Made by a program: the position numbers and the translations under genes
Source: Chloroflexi bacterium UBA6077
Lineage (GTDB): Bacteria; Chloroflexota; UBA6077
DNA length: 64,000 bases
Reading direction: 5' to 3'
Assembly: GCA_002436065.1 (NCBI GenBank)
Contig: DIXP01000065.1
Location: 43,090-107,089, forward strand
Notes under the pieces: generated by a model
What the model saw: only the letters and a program-made list of their open reading frames with translations
What the model was told of the DNA's origin: nothing
Database searches by the model: none
Shown: positions 9,104 to 20,045 of the stretch, in pieces
Layout: each line of letters opens with the position of its first letter
How positions within the stretch are numbered: the stretch's first letter is position 1

Positions 9104-10063
9104 TCACTTGATCACGATGGGATTGACCGGCGAGCCGACGCCACCGGTCAGCCGCAGGGGAGGTGCCACAAGCAGGAACTCGTATACGTTATCCTCGTCG
9201 CAGTCGGCCGCCAACTCTTCCAGGTCGAACATCTCGCCCATCAACAAGCCCATATTAGGAATCGTCACCTTGTGCCAGGGCTGGCTGATCGACTTGAGTT
9301 CATTCGGCCGGACCTCACATCCCCAGGTATCCATGGCGATGCCAGCTATCTCGTGGCTCTGGATCCATTCGCAAGTCCATAGAGAGAGGCCCGGGGCATT
9401 CCCGCCTGCATAGTCTCCCCAGCCGCCTCCTGCACGGCACCGCTTCATGTGTCCTGTGCGGATCAACAGCAGGTCCCCTCTCTCGATGTGCACACCGGCT
9501 TTGCTAGCAGCCTCATCCAGCTCCTCGGCAGTGATGGCATAGCCGGCTTCGAGATACTCCACTCCCTTTACGCGAGGCAGGTCCAGCAGAACAGCCCTGG
9601 TCACGATCCTGTCGCGGTAGTGCTCGACGCCATTCCTCTCGGCACCAAGGCCAGAGACGAGGGCGCCGTCGTAGCCATTCCACATCTGGTCTTCCCATAC
9701 CTGGTGGGCTAGGGCGTCCCAGTGGGTAGCGCAGTGGCTTTCCAGGATCACGATATCGTCGGTGGAGCCGGTCCCCTTGGGATTGCCCATAAAGTCCCCG
9801 GCCACGATATCTCGCCCGCTCCGTATCATGAACTGCATTGGATTGAACCGCCGGTTACCGCCACCTTGCTGCGGCCCCTTCTCATCTAGAGGAATGGATA
9901 GAGAGAACACCTTCCCCTTCCGGATCAGGCGCGCAGCCTGGAGGATCTTCTCCGGGGTGATGTAGTTGAGGGTACCAACTTGATCCTCCGGTCCCCACTT
10001 GCCCCAGTTGCGGTACTTGTAGGCCAGTTCCTTTAATGTTTGCCAATCCTGGTCAGCCACCAT
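9104..10063 (-). CDS. Cyclase/kynurenine-formamidase family hydrolase
   Basis: 319-residue member of the cyclase family (PF04199) that includes bacterial kynurenine formamidases and isatin hydrolases. The metal-site motif HxxxHxD...H is seen as SHCATHWDALAHQ near residues 110-122. The length exceeds that of KynB (about 210), which fits the longer isatin-hydrolase-like branch. AAGGAG lies seven bases before the ATG. It sits between a Bug receptor and a ThDP enzyme on the same strand with short gaps, so it probably opens a ring or hydrolyses an amide or ester in the imported compound's pathway. Confidence 0.88.
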   Translation of the reverse strand: MVADQDWQTLKELAYKYRNWGKWGPEDQVGTLNYITPEKILQAARLIRKGKVFSLSIPLDEKGPQQGGGNRRFNPMQFMIRSGRDIVAGDFMGNPKGTGSTDDIVILESHCATHWDALAHQVWEDQMWNGYDGALVSGLGAERNGVEHYRDRIVTRAVLLDLPRVKGVEYLEAGYAITAEELDEAASKAGVHIERGDLLLIRTGHMKRCRAGGGWGDYAGGNAPGLSLWTCEWIQSHEIAGIAMDTWGCEVRPNELKSISQPWHKVTIPNMGLLMGEMFDLEELAADCDEDNVYEFLLVAPPLRLTGGVGSPVNPIVIK

Positions 10064-10109
10064 TGGTTTTCTCCTTCGGCGCCCTGTACTTTCGGTGTCT
10101 TTCGGGATC

Positions 10110-11222
10110 CTATTTCTGAGCCTTCTCGGCCTTGACCTGGTCCAGGGTCTGTTGTGCCTGCAGGTCCAGATCGTCCCAGTGCTTTGCGTACTCCAGATTG
10201 TCCATGTAGCGCGCCGCTATTCCCGAGTCATCCATCTTCTTGATGAAGTCGTCCTCGCTTGTGGTCTTCTTGACGGCCGCGCTGAGGATCTCCACGATCT
10301 CCATGGGGGTGCCTGCGGGTGCGACGATACCTCGAGAGATCAGCGTCACTACGTTGTAGCCCTGCGCCGGCAACGACTTAACGCCTGGGAGATACTTGCT
10401 CTCCTCAGTGTCCGCCACTCCCAGGGAACGGAGCTCTCCGCTATTGACGAACGACCGTGTAACAGAGGGGCCGGCAACGCATGCGTCTGTATGCCCGCCC
10501 ATCAGGCCGGCCACATTCAGTGGGCCGCCCTCGAAGTGAGCCGTTGCGAACTTCGCACCGGTCAGCTTCTCCAGGGCGATGACGAACATGTGGGTGGGAG
10601 TCATGAACCCGTTGGTGCCGATCTTGATCTTCCCTGGTTGGTCCTTCGCCGCGTCGATCAGATCCTTGGTAGTCTTGTAGGGTCCGTCGGCCCTGACGGC
10701 GAGGTTCGTGGGTTCCACGACCGCCACTGCCACGGGCTGGAAGCTCTTTCGATCGAAGGCTGCCTTCCGCTCCGGATCTAGATAGATGAGACTGGTCGTT
10801 GGCATGGAGTTTGCGCCCAGGGTGTAGCCGTCGGGCTTGGCCTTGGCCAGATCCGTCATCCCTACCTGAGTGTTGGCGCCTGCCTTGTTGACAACTTCGA
10901 CCGGGACACCAAGCTGCTTTTCCATGGAAGCCGAGATGAGCCGCGTGACGGTGTCGTTGGAGTTGCCGGGAGGCCACGGCACAATCATAGTGATCGCCTT
11001 GCCCTTCTGAGGGTAGTCCACCTTCTTGGTCTGGGCTTGAGTGGGCGCGGGGGTTGCGGCCTGCGCCTTGGTCGGCTCCGCGGCCTTGGCCGGCGCAGTG
11101 GCGGCCGCGGGAGCGGCAGCGGACTTCGTTGGGGTGGGCGCTGGAACAGCTTGAGTGCATCCGGCGACCACCAGGGCTGCTGTGGCAAAAGCCGCTGCCA
11201 GGGACACAGATAGAGCCTTCAT
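10110..11222 (-). CDS. tctC: TTT receptor, Bug/TctC family lipoprotein, linked to tctAB
   Basis: 370-residue receptor directly downstream of tctB-tctA, so this is the cognate binding protein of the transporter. It has a lipoprotein signal ending LVVAGC, the same linker as the receptor at 6181, and Bug motifs ITMIVPWPPGNSND, VVNKAGANTQVGM and KAKPDGYTLG. GGAGG lies five bases before the ATG. The following genes (cyclase, ThDP enzyme) are close and in the same direction. The ligand is probably a small carboxylate or a related amide. Confidence 0.96.
   Translation of the reverse strand: MKALSVSLAAAFATAALVVAGCTQAVPAPTPTKSAAAPAAATAPAKAAEPTKAQAATPAPTQAQTKKVDYPQKGKAITMIVPWPPGNSNDTVTRLISASMEKQLGVPVEVVNKAGANTQVGMTDLAKAKPDGYTLGANSMPTTSLIYLDPERKAAFDRKSFQPVAVAVVEPTNLAVRADGPYKTTKDLIDAAKDQPGKIKIGTNGFMTPTHMFVIALEKLTGAKFATAHFEGGPLNVAGLMGGHTDACVAGPSVTRSFVNSGELRSLGVADTEESKYLPGVKSLPAQGYNVVTLISRGIVAPAGTPMEIVEILSAAVKKTTSEDDFIKKMDDSGIAARYMDNLEYAKHWDDLDLQAQQTLDQVKAEKAQK
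10991..11175 (-). repeat. 185-bp exact repeat, copy 2 (lipoprotein leader/linker)
   Basis: Identical to 7062-7246 over all 185 bases, while the coding DNA on either side has diverged. This suggests recent gene conversion or leader exchange between the two receptor genes. Confidence 0.95.
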
Positions 11223-11339
11223 TCCTTCCTCCTTCCGTACTTTCGCGTCTTGCGAATGTAGCCTGCGTCGCGCCGAGAGGCCTGATGGACCTGGCGCTGT
11301 GCAACTACCAGAAGCTTCGAGATAGTCAGGAATATCGCC

Positions 11340-12845
11340 TTACACCTGAGATGCCTGCCCTCTCGGCGATCTGTGGACGGGGAGAAATTGGAACAGAGGC
11401 GAGAGCAGGATGAGCACTGCCAGCGCCAGTAGTGCAGCCGAGATGGGTCTTGTGAGGAAGACTGAGAAATCGCCCTGGGATAGGTCCAGGGCGCGCCGCA
11501 ACGATTTCTCCATCAGCGGTCCCAGGATCAAAGTGAGAACCGCTGGGGCTAGTGGGAAGTCGAGCTTCCTGAGGGCATAGCCAACGATGCCGAAAAAGGT
11601 CATCAGTCCTATATCGAAGGCAGCATTGTTGATGCTGTAAGCCCCGATCACCATGAAGCAGAGGATCAGGGCGAAGAGGAAGGTGTAGGGGATCTTGAGA
11701 ATGCTCACCCAGACCCCGATAAGGGGCAGGTTCAGAATTAGCAGGAATACGTTGCCGACGTACATACTGGCAATCAGGGCCCACACGAACTCGCCGTGCT
11801 CCCGGAAGAGGAAGGGACCGGGGATCAGCCCGTTCATCATGAAGGCGCCCATGAGGACCGCGACGGAGGGTGAAGCCGGAATGCCCAATGTAAAGAGTGG
11901 GATCATCGCGGCGTTGGCGTGGGAGTTGTTGGCGGTTTCGGGGCCAGCCACTCCTTCGATGGCTCCGGCGCCGAACATCTCCGGGTGCTTCGACAGCTTC
12001 TTCTCCGCGATGTAGGCCATGAAGGCGGCGGCCGCACCGGTAATGCCTGGAATAAGACCGGCCAGGAAGCCGATAGCCGTTCCCCGGGCTATCGGCCATG
12101 CGGAGTCCCTGGCGTCTTTCCGCGTGAGGATCAGCGAGCTCATCTTTGTCTCGAAGACCGGTCGGAGGGCATGCTCAGCGTTCAAGAGGATCTCGCCCAC
12201 TCCGAAGAGCCCCATGATCAACGGAACGAAGCCGACTCCGTCCAGCAGCTCTACCTGATCGAAGGTGTAGCGAGGCGAGCCCTGGACGGGGTCCATCCCG
12301 ATCATGGCGAGAAGCAGGCCGAAGCTGCCCATCAGGAGACCCTTGACCATTGACTTCCCGGCCAGGCCGGTGACCAGGCTGATGCCGAGAACCATCAGTG
12401 CGAAGAACTCCGCGGGGCCGAATCCCAGCGCGAGTCGCGCCAGGGGAGGAGCGGCCAGGACCAGGCCCAGGGTGGCCACGGTGCCACCTATGAAGGAGCC
12501 GATGGCAGCGACGCTGAGGGCAGGGCCGCCCCGACCCTGCTTGGCCATCTGGTAGCCATCGATGCAGGTTATGGCGGATGCCGCCTCCCCGGGGACGTTT
12601 AGCAGCACGCTGGTGATCGTGCCTCCATACTGGGTGCCGTAGTAGATAGCACAGAGCATGATGATCGCGCCTGTTGCATCCAGTTGGAAGGTGAGGGGGA
12701 TCAGAATCGCGATGCCCGCCGCCGGCCCAACGCCCGGTAGGACGCCGATCAGCGTTCCTACTATCGAGCCCAGGAAGGCGAAAACCAGGTACTGGGGACT
12801 CAACGCTATGGCAAAGCCCTGCATAAGGTTCTGAAGAGAGTCCAA
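11340..12845 (-). CDS. tctA: TTT large membrane subunit TctA
   Basis: 501-residue inner-membrane protein with about 11-12 hydrophobic segments, the usual TctA size. It shows the conserved motif GVLPGVGPAAGIAILIPLTF (residues about 38-57) and, in the second half, a matching GLIPGITGAAAAFMAYIAEK, the two internal repeats that form the transport path. It carries out cation-coupled uptake of the receptor-delivered carboxylate. The start is TTG at 12845, with AGGAGG six bases upstream and ten bases after the tctB stop. It is the only TctA in the window. Confidence 0.97.
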   Translation of the reverse strand: MDSLQNLMQGFAIALSPQYLVFAFLGSIVGTLIGVLPGVGPAAGIAILIPLTFQLDATGAIIMLCAIYYGTQYGGTITSVLLNVPGEAASAITCIDGYQMAKQGRGGPALSVAAIGSFIGGTVATLGLVLAAPPLARLALGFGPAEFFALMVLGISLVTGLAGKSMVKGLLMGSFGLLLAMIGMDPVQGSPRYTFDQVELLDGVGFVPLIMGLFGVGEILLNAEHALRPVFETKMSSLILTRKDARDSAWPIARGTAIGFLAGLIPGITGAAAAFMAYIAEKKLSKHPEMFGAGAIEGVAGPETANNSHANAAMIPLFTLGIPASPSVAVLMGAFMMNGLIPGPFLFREHGEFVWALIASMYVGNVFLLILNLPLIGVWVSILKIPYTFLFALILCFMVIGAYSINNAAFDIGLMTFFGIVGYALRKLDFPLAPAVLTLILGPLMEKSLRRALDLSQGDFSVFLTRPISAALLALAVLILLSPLFQFLPVHRSPRGQASQV

Positions 12846-12855
12846 CTCGCTCCTC

Positions 12856-13332
12856 CTACAATCCGAGATTCTTGAAGAACTCTATCGAGGATTCGGGTAG
12901 ATGGACGTCCAGCCATTGGGTGAAGACGTAGTAGACGCCGAAGCTGCCGGCAAGGGACACCAGCGCTGTGATGAGCGGTTTCTGCCGGCCGAGGGCGATG
13001 AGGAGAAAGAGCAGAAAGCAGAACATCAGCAACTGGAACCCGACGGTTCCAACCAGCGCGGAGAAGAGCACCAGCGCTACGACTATCGAGAGGATCCGCA
13101 CAAGAGCCGCCTGGCTGGGGATGAAGTCTTCCTCCATGTGCTCATCTGGCTGCAGTGAAACCTGGCCCAGCCAGATGGCGGAGAGCAGCATGAAGATGAG
13201 CCCTATCCAGAAGGGAAAGAAGCCGGAGCCGGGGCCCATCTCCGTGAAGAGGGTCAGATTGCGCGCCTCCAGCACTACATAGAGGCCGATGGCTATGAAG
13301 ACGAGACTCGCCGCCTGGTACACGCGTCGCAT
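12856..13332 (-). CDS. tctB: TTT small membrane subunit TctB
   Basis: 158-residue protein with four hydrophobic segments (for example FIAIGLYVVLEARNLTLF near the start and IVVALVLFSALVGTVGF). Length and hydropathy are typical of TctB. I use ATG at 13332, eight bases after GGGGAGG. A GTG nine bases further upstream would overlap the ribosome site. It precedes tctA by ten bases and follows the iclR gene by 140 bases, so it probably heads the TTT operon. Confidence 0.93.
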   Translation of the reverse strand: MRRVYQAASLVFIAIGLYVVLEARNLTLFTEMGPGSGFFPFWIGLIFMLLSAIWLGQVSLQPDEHMEEDFIPSQAALVRILSIVVALVLFSALVGTVGFQLLMFCFLLFLLIALGRQKPLITALVSLAGSFGVYYVFTQWLDVHLPESSIEFFKNLGL

Positions 13333-13472
13333 ACGATACACCTCCCCAGCCCGGCTGCCAGCCGAGGCATTAACCCAATGGCACTTCCACCTGTATGCCC
13401 GGTTCTTGCCTGGAGAATAGCTCCCGTGTTCAGTTCTGGTCCCGCGACGGAGGTTGCTCTAAGCCAGGCTCG

Positions 13473-14291
13473 CTAGCCATGACTGCTGGGGCTGCTCGCG
13501 GTCTCTATAGAAGTCTCTAGAGCTGGAGGAGCAACTGCTCCCAGCATGGTCGACACTTTCGAACCTGCCTCCTGCATCAATGCTATTAGGTGCTGCTCCC
13601 TCTCGGGTGTGAAATGGGCGGCGGCAACGTGAACGCTCATCGCTGCGACCACACGCGGCGGCACTCCGCCCCAGATGGGTACTGCCACGGAGGCGTGATC
13701 CAGAAAGCCCTCTCCGATAGCGCGTGCCCATCCCTGAGATCGAATAGTCTTCAACTCCTGTTGCATCAGGTTTGGATCAGTTATGGTGAACTCGGTGATC
13801 CTGTCAAGGCCGTTGCTCAGCACTGCTTCCAGTTGGTCCGGCGCATAGTAAGCAAGGAGCACTTTGCCCGCGGCTCCCGCATGGATGGGTAGACGCGTTC
13901 CGACCGTTGCTACCCACCTGAGATGGTGGTTGCTCTGAACGCTCTCTATGCAAACTCGCTCTGCCCCATCGGCGATGAAGAGAATCACGATCTCACCGCA
14001 TCGGTCCCGGACTCCACGCATGATGGGGATAGCGACCCGACGGAAGTCCAGTCTCTCCAGCAGGCGAGAACTCAGACTTAGCACCTTGGTGCCGAGGGAG
14101 TACTTCTCAGACGCCGGATCCTTCTGAACGTATCCGTGCAACTGGAGGGTTGCCAGGAGACGCTGGGTCGCGGAGCTGGGATAGCCGAGTGATCGGGCCA
14201 ACTCGCGGATGCCGATGGGGGAATCGGAGCAGCTCATCGTCTCTAAGAGGGTCAGAGCTCTATCGACGGCTCTGGATATGTCGTATTCCAT
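13473..14291 (-). CDS. IclR-family transcriptional regulator
   Basis: 272 residues: N-terminal winged helix (residues 5-70, with SPIGIRELARSLGYPSSATQRLLATL as the HTH region) and a C-terminal IclR effector domain (about 80-250, with AGAAGKVLLAYY and GWARAIGEGFLDHASVAVPI). It precedes the TTT and catabolic genes in the same direction, so it is probably their local regulator responding to a carboxylate or aromatic ligand. AGGAAGG lies just before the ATG. Two abutting GGGAC palindromes lie 53-79 bases upstream and could be an autoregulatory operator. Confidence 0.93.
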   Translation of the reverse strand: MEYDISRAVDRALTLLETMSCSDSPIGIRELARSLGYPSSATQRLLATLQLHGYVQKDPASEKYSLGTKVLSLSSRLLERLDFRRVAIPIMRGVRDRCGEIVILFIADGAERVCIESVQSNHHLRWVATVGTRLPIHAGAAGKVLLAYYAPDQLEAVLSNGLDRITEFTITDPNLMQQELKTIRSQGWARAIGEGFLDHASVAVPIWGGVPPRVVAAMSVHVAAAHFTPEREQHLIALMQEAGSKVSTMLGAVAPPALETSIETASSPSSHG

Positions 14292-14343
14292 GATCCTTCC
14301 TACTACAAAATAGCGACTGCTATGAGATGCTAGTCAAATATCT

Positions 14344-14370
14344 GGGACAATGTCCCGGGACGCCTGTCCC
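14344..14370. promoter_or_regulatory. Tandem GGGAC palindromes upstream of iclR (candidate operator)
   Basis: GGGACA-A-TGTCCC (14344-14356) is followed directly by GGGAC-GCCT-GTCCC (14357-14370). Two adjacent palindromes of the same half-site upstream of an IclR gene look like a regulator binding region. The rest of 14292-14708 contains nothing else I can support. Confidence 0.45.
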
Positions 14371-14708
14371 AATTCGCGCACAGTTTAGCTCGCCGGTTGT
14401 TGGCTGTCAATACATGAAGCTCCAGTGCTCCAGTCTGAACGGGGCAGGTTTGGCTGGTAGGTAGAGACTGAGCCGCTGCTAAGGCATACCTGTTGCGGTC
14501 TGACTCCTATGGTGCATTTCCAGATTATGTGTAGGTCCAAAGGGATCACGAAGCCGTTGATCGTAGTGCTTCGCCCCGTCACCTTGGAGACGCTTCTCAC
14601 CCCGGTTGCTAAGAAGGTATCGGAGGAGGGGAGGATGGGTGCTTCACCACTATCGTGGGGGCGATTGCCGCAGCGACTGCAGGTAGAGTGGTGAGGCAGG
14701 AAGCGAAG

Positions 14709-14734
14709 CGGCCGGAGGAGTGCTCCTCCGGCCG
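14709..14734 (-). terminator. Terminator hairpin after clpC
   Basis: A 12-bp perfect stem (14709-14720 with 14723-14734) built on CGGCCGGAGGAG lies 26 bases beyond the clpC stop. It is followed on the minus strand by CTTCGCTTCC, a poor U-tract. Confidence 0.65.
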
Positions 14735-14759
14735 TTGAATGCTCGGATTGTCGAGGTGC

Positions 14760-17243
<2,484 letters not shown>

Positions 17244-17385
17244 CCCTCTATCTCCCGTCGGTTGGCGCTGCCGCAACCGGTCGATTGGACCCTGATGCCG
17301 CCGGGTCGCCCCATCGGCATGCCCCCGACCCCATCCATTAGGCACGACCAGTGCCCGAAGGGCTCGACCGCAGGGCGGCCAACCT

Positions 17386-17442
17386 TGACAATGACGTTGT
17401 CAGCTTTAGTGATATTATAGGCATAAACTGGACCGGTGTCCA
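17386..17442 (-). promoter_or_regulatory. Sigma-70-like promoter with palindromic operator upstream of clpC
   Basis: On the minus strand a -35 TGGACA (17442-17437) and -10 TATAAT (17419-17414) are separated by exactly 17 bases. Just downstream lies a palindrome TGACAA-N5-TTGTCA (17402-17386), where a repressor could block initiation. It resembles neither CIRCE nor a CtsR or HspR box. The predicted leader to the clpC ATG is about 165 bases. Confidence 0.6.
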
Positions 17443-17497
17443 GGGGTTTTGCAATGAATAACTTGCGAAATGTTGGAGGGAAGGACCTCACCCCCAA

Positions 17498-17522
17498 CCC
17501 CCTCTCCGACACGGAGAGGGGG
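17498..17522 (-). terminator. Hairpin downstream of the rhomboid gene
   Basis: An 11-bp perfect stem (17498-17508 with 17512-17522, loop ACA) lies inside a run of the type CCTCACCCCCAACCCCCTC. It is positioned to end the SDH-rhomboid transcript. No U-run. Confidence 0.5.
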
Positions 17523-17579
17523 CTTTAGTGCCCCCTTCTCGCGTCGGGAAGGAGGGCGGGGATAGGTCTTTCCCTCCAC

Positions 17580-17993
17580 CTAATAGCTGATTGGCCAGGG
17601 GGGCTTGTAGGACCTTCGGCGGAAGAACGGGGTCATCACCACGCCCGCGGCGAACCCCGCGATGTGCGCCCACCAGGCCACTCCTCCCATGGTCTGGGCG
17701 GTGTCGGCGAGGGAGGCGACCCCGTTGGTGAACTGGCTGAGGAACCACATCCCCAGCATTACCACCGCCGGGACGTCGAACATTGGAAAGAAGAGGAAGA
17801 TGGGTACCACCACGGTGATCCTCGCGCGTGGGTAGGTGAGAATGTAGGCCCCGAGCACTCCGGAGATGGCGCCGCTGGCCCCCACCGTCGGGATCGGAGG
17901 GTTGGGTCCACCAACACCGCAGTTCACCAGGATCAGCAGCCAGGTGGCGATAGGGGCGCTGCGGGAGCGGACGTTGTCCCCGACGGGGATCAA
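17580..17993 (-). CDS. Rhomboid-family intramembrane serine protease, internally shortened
   Basis: 137 residues against roughly 210-230 for this rhomboid type. The N-terminus (MIPVGDN, then the first membrane segment ATWLLILVNCGV) joins almost directly to the catalytic segment TVGASGAISGVLGAYI, with Ser40 as nucleophile. The catalytic His110 in GVAWWAHIAGFAAG is also present. About 80 residues are missing, which should include two membrane segments and the HMxxNM-type loop. The frame is open, so this is an in-frame deletion, not a frameshift. Its ATG overlaps the stop of the upstream proteinase gene (ATGA, 17990-17993). It may be non-functional or a minimal form. Confidence 0.8.
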   Translation of the reverse strand: MIPVGDNVRSRSAPIATWLLILVNCGVGGPNPPIPTVGASGAISGVLGAYILTYPRARITVVVPIFLFFPMFDVPAVVMLGMWFLSQFTNGVASLADTAQTMGGVAWWAHIAGFAAGVVMTPFFRRRSYKPPWPISY

Positions 17994-18859
17994 TGCCTTC
18001 CTCCCGGCCGGCTGCCGCCCGCCGGTGCCGCCGGTCCCTCTGGGTCTCGTCTGTAGGGCAGGGGCACGTACTGCACCGAGGGACGGCGCTGGGAGGGCTG
18101 CGGGTAGAGGTCCATCAGCAGGTAGACCTCCATCGGCACGTCGTCGCTGACGGGCAGCCCCATTCCCTTCACCTGCTCGTAGTCGATCGGGTAGTCGTGG
18201 GTCCAGTGGCCCGTGGCCAACAGATCCGCCAGATCCTCAGCCTTCTGCCTTGCCATGCCGTTGCCCATCAGGATGCCGATCACGGTCGCTCGCACCTGCT
18301 TGATCGCCTTTCGGGCGATGCTGGCCAGGATCAGGGTGCGGTCCTCCAGCTTGTCCAGTGGCTTCGCCTCCACTGCCTCGAGTATCGAGGCCGCGGGGTA
18401 CTCCCCGATCTGCGGGTCCACCGGCCCGAGGACGGCGTTGCGGTCCAGCATGATGTGGTCGGCCGCCAGGGAGATCAGGGTGCCGCCCGACATGGCGTAG
18501 TGGGGAACCATGACGGTCACCGGGCCTTTGTGCCGGATCAGCGCCTCGGCGATCTGCTCCGAGGCCAGCACGAGGCCGCCCGGGGTGTGCAGGATCACGT
18601 CGATCGGCATGTCGTCTGGGGTGAGCCGGATGACCCGCAGGATCGCCTCGGAGTCTTCGATGTTGATGTACCGGCTGATGGGGATGCCCAGCAAGGCAAT
18701 GCTCTCTTGGCGGTGGATCAGAGTGATGATCCTGCTGTTCCGCTTCTCCTCTATCTGTCGCATGATCCGGATGCGCTGCGCCTCCACCCACCGCTGCTGG
18801 AGCATCGGCGTGAGCGCCGATATAAGGAAGAACAGCCAGATGAAGCCGACGAAGTCCAT
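17990..18859 (-). CDS. Membrane-anchored SDH-type serine proteinase (ClpP-class)
   Basis: 289-residue member of the serine dehydrogenase proteinase/ClpP-class group (PF01972). It has one N-terminal membrane segment (FVGFIWLFFLISAL, residues 3-16), then a charged segment and the crotonase-like protease fold with VILHTPGGLVLASEQIAEAL. The nucleophile region is HYAMSGGTLISLAADHI, with candidate Ser124. The C-terminal 40 residues are Pro/Gly/Arg-rich. GGAG lies seven bases before the ATG. It is in an operon with the shortened rhomboid and next to clpC, so a role in membrane-protein quality control is reasonable. Confidence 0.88.
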   Translation of the reverse strand: MDFVGFIWLFFLISALTPMLQQRWVEAQRIRIMRQIEEKRNSRIITLIHRQESIALLGIPISRYINIEDSEAILRVIRLTPDDMPIDVILHTPGGLVLASEQIAEALIRHKGPVTVMVPHYAMSGGTLISLAADHIMLDRNAVLGPVDPQIGEYPAASILEAVEAKPLDKLEDRTLILASIARKAIKQVRATVIGILMGNGMARQKAEDLADLLATGHWTHDYPIDYEQVKGMGLPVSDDVPMEVYLLMDLYPQPSQRRPSVQYVPLPYRRDPEGPAAPAGGSRPGGRH

Positions 18860-18911
18860 GTTGCTTCTCCAACTGACGAGATGGCGAGAATGATAGTCTA
18901 TCTGGAGAGTG

Positions 18912-18942
18912 ATTATATAGGAATAGCAGCCTGCTCTGGCAA
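18912..18942 (-). promoter_or_regulatory. Promoter of the SDH-rhomboid operon
   Basis: Minus strand: -35 TTGCCA (18942-18937), 17 bases, then an extended TATATAAT at 18919-18912. It lies about 55-85 bases ahead of the ATG at 18859. Confidence 0.55.
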
Positions 18943-19054
18943 TGGGAGATTTGGTCCTACCCGAAGCTTCGGGATTGGCAGCTACCTCGTGGCATGACGG
19001 CTATACCGGTAACGGAAAGCCATCGAGGTATGTGTGTGGGGGTATTGACGCTTA

Positions 19055-19081
19055 GGGTGGGCAGGCAACGCCTGCCCACCC
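19055..19081 (-). terminator. Hairpin terminator after the secreted calcium-loop protein
   Basis: A 12-bp perfect stem GGGTGGGCAGGC (19055-19066) pairs with 19070-19081, loop AAC. It lies 18 bases past the stop codon at 19099. Confidence 0.6.
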
Positions 19082-19098
19082 GTGACGAGGGAATAGGT

Positions 19099-19758
19099 CT
19101 ACGGGTTGATGAAGAAGGTGGCCTTGGCGATGTTCGAGGCGAGGCCGAGGGCGGTCAGGTCCACATCGTCTATGACCCCATCGCCGTTGGCATCCGGCAC
19201 CACGTTAGGAGCGTCGTTGAAGACTCCGTCGCCGTTGAGATCGCGCACAACGGCGGTGTATGCCACGCTCTGAGTGTTGACGCCGAAGCTGGGGGCGCCC
19301 ACAATCCAGGTATCCCATAGCTCGGCGAGTGGGAGGCTGTTGTCGAGGTCCGTCACACCCACTATGTTGAACAGGTTGGCTATGTTTTGACCGGCGCCGG
19401 CGCCTACACTAGTGGTGGATACCAGGACCACCAGTCCGGGCAGCTTCTCATCCCTGCCGGGGGAGAAAGCGCCAGCGAAGGGTGGCGCGTTTGTATGGGC
19501 GCCTGGGCCTGTCAGCTGGAAGCCATCGAAGCCGGTTTGGTCCAGGGTGGCGTTGTACTCCAACCGTAGATCGATGATCCACCCGAACCCGTGGAGGCCA
19601 GCGCTGTCTCCCGTCTGGGGAGTCAGCATGGTTACCTGAACCTGATTTCCCGTCTGAGACGGCATTGACCCACCCGCTGCCACGACCGATGTCCAGAGCG
19701 TGCCGACCAGCAGGCTGAGGGCGAGAATGGCTGCTGCCAGGGTACGAGTTCGCTTCAT
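19099..19758 (-). CDS. Secreted protein with two calcium-binding (dockerin/EF-hand-like) loops
   Basis: 219 residues. The N-terminal signal peptide (MKRTRTLAAAILALSLLVG) ends near a Val-Ala-Ala site. The middle has a beta-rich, cohesin-like look (WIIDLRLEYNATLDQTGFDG, LPGLVVLVSTTSVG). The C-terminus has two DxNxDG-type loops, DLNGDGVFND and DANGDGVIDDVDL, separated by about 16 residues, as in a dockerin-like or EF-hand pair. I chose ATG at 19758 with AAGGA upstream. A GTG at 19779 falls inside the ribosome site. No function is recognised. It could be a surface or matrix protein. It stands alone, divergent from the aldolase gene. Confidence 0.75.
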   Translation of the reverse strand: MKRTRTLAAAILALSLLVGTLWTSVVAAGGSMPSQTGNQVQVTMLTPQTGDSAGLHGFGWIIDLRLEYNATLDQTGFDGFQLTGPGAHTNAPPFAGAFSPGRDEKLPGLVVLVSTTSVGAGAGQNIANLFNIVGVTDLDNSLPLAELWDTWIVGAPSFGVNTQSVAYTAVVRDLNGDGVFNDAPNVVPDANGDGVIDDVDLTALGLASNIAKATFFINP

Positions 19759-20045
19759 TCTTGTTCCTTTCCTCCTCACTATCGTGCGTTGCCGCTCACC
19801 TCAAGTGGCGGCACTTGCAGGTTGCTGCGTGGGCCCACCGCCTGGCGTGGTTCGACCTACGGGATTGCCGTAAGACTCCCCTCCCTCTTCAGCAACTTAC
19901 ATGCCACATTGCAGCCTGCTGGTTGGCACGGGGGTGACCTCTATCCCTGGTTGGTGGTGTTGCCCTCGGGGTTCCAGTTTGATATACCTTGCACGATCGC
20001 TACGTTCTGCCGAGACAGCAGCAAGTCGAGTTGGAGGAGAGAGAG

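Noticed and set aside
17386..17402. CIRCE or CtsR box at the clpC promoter
   Set aside because: The palindrome TGACAA-N5-TTGTCA does not match TTAGCACTC-N9-GAGTGCTAA or the GGTCAAA heptad repeats.
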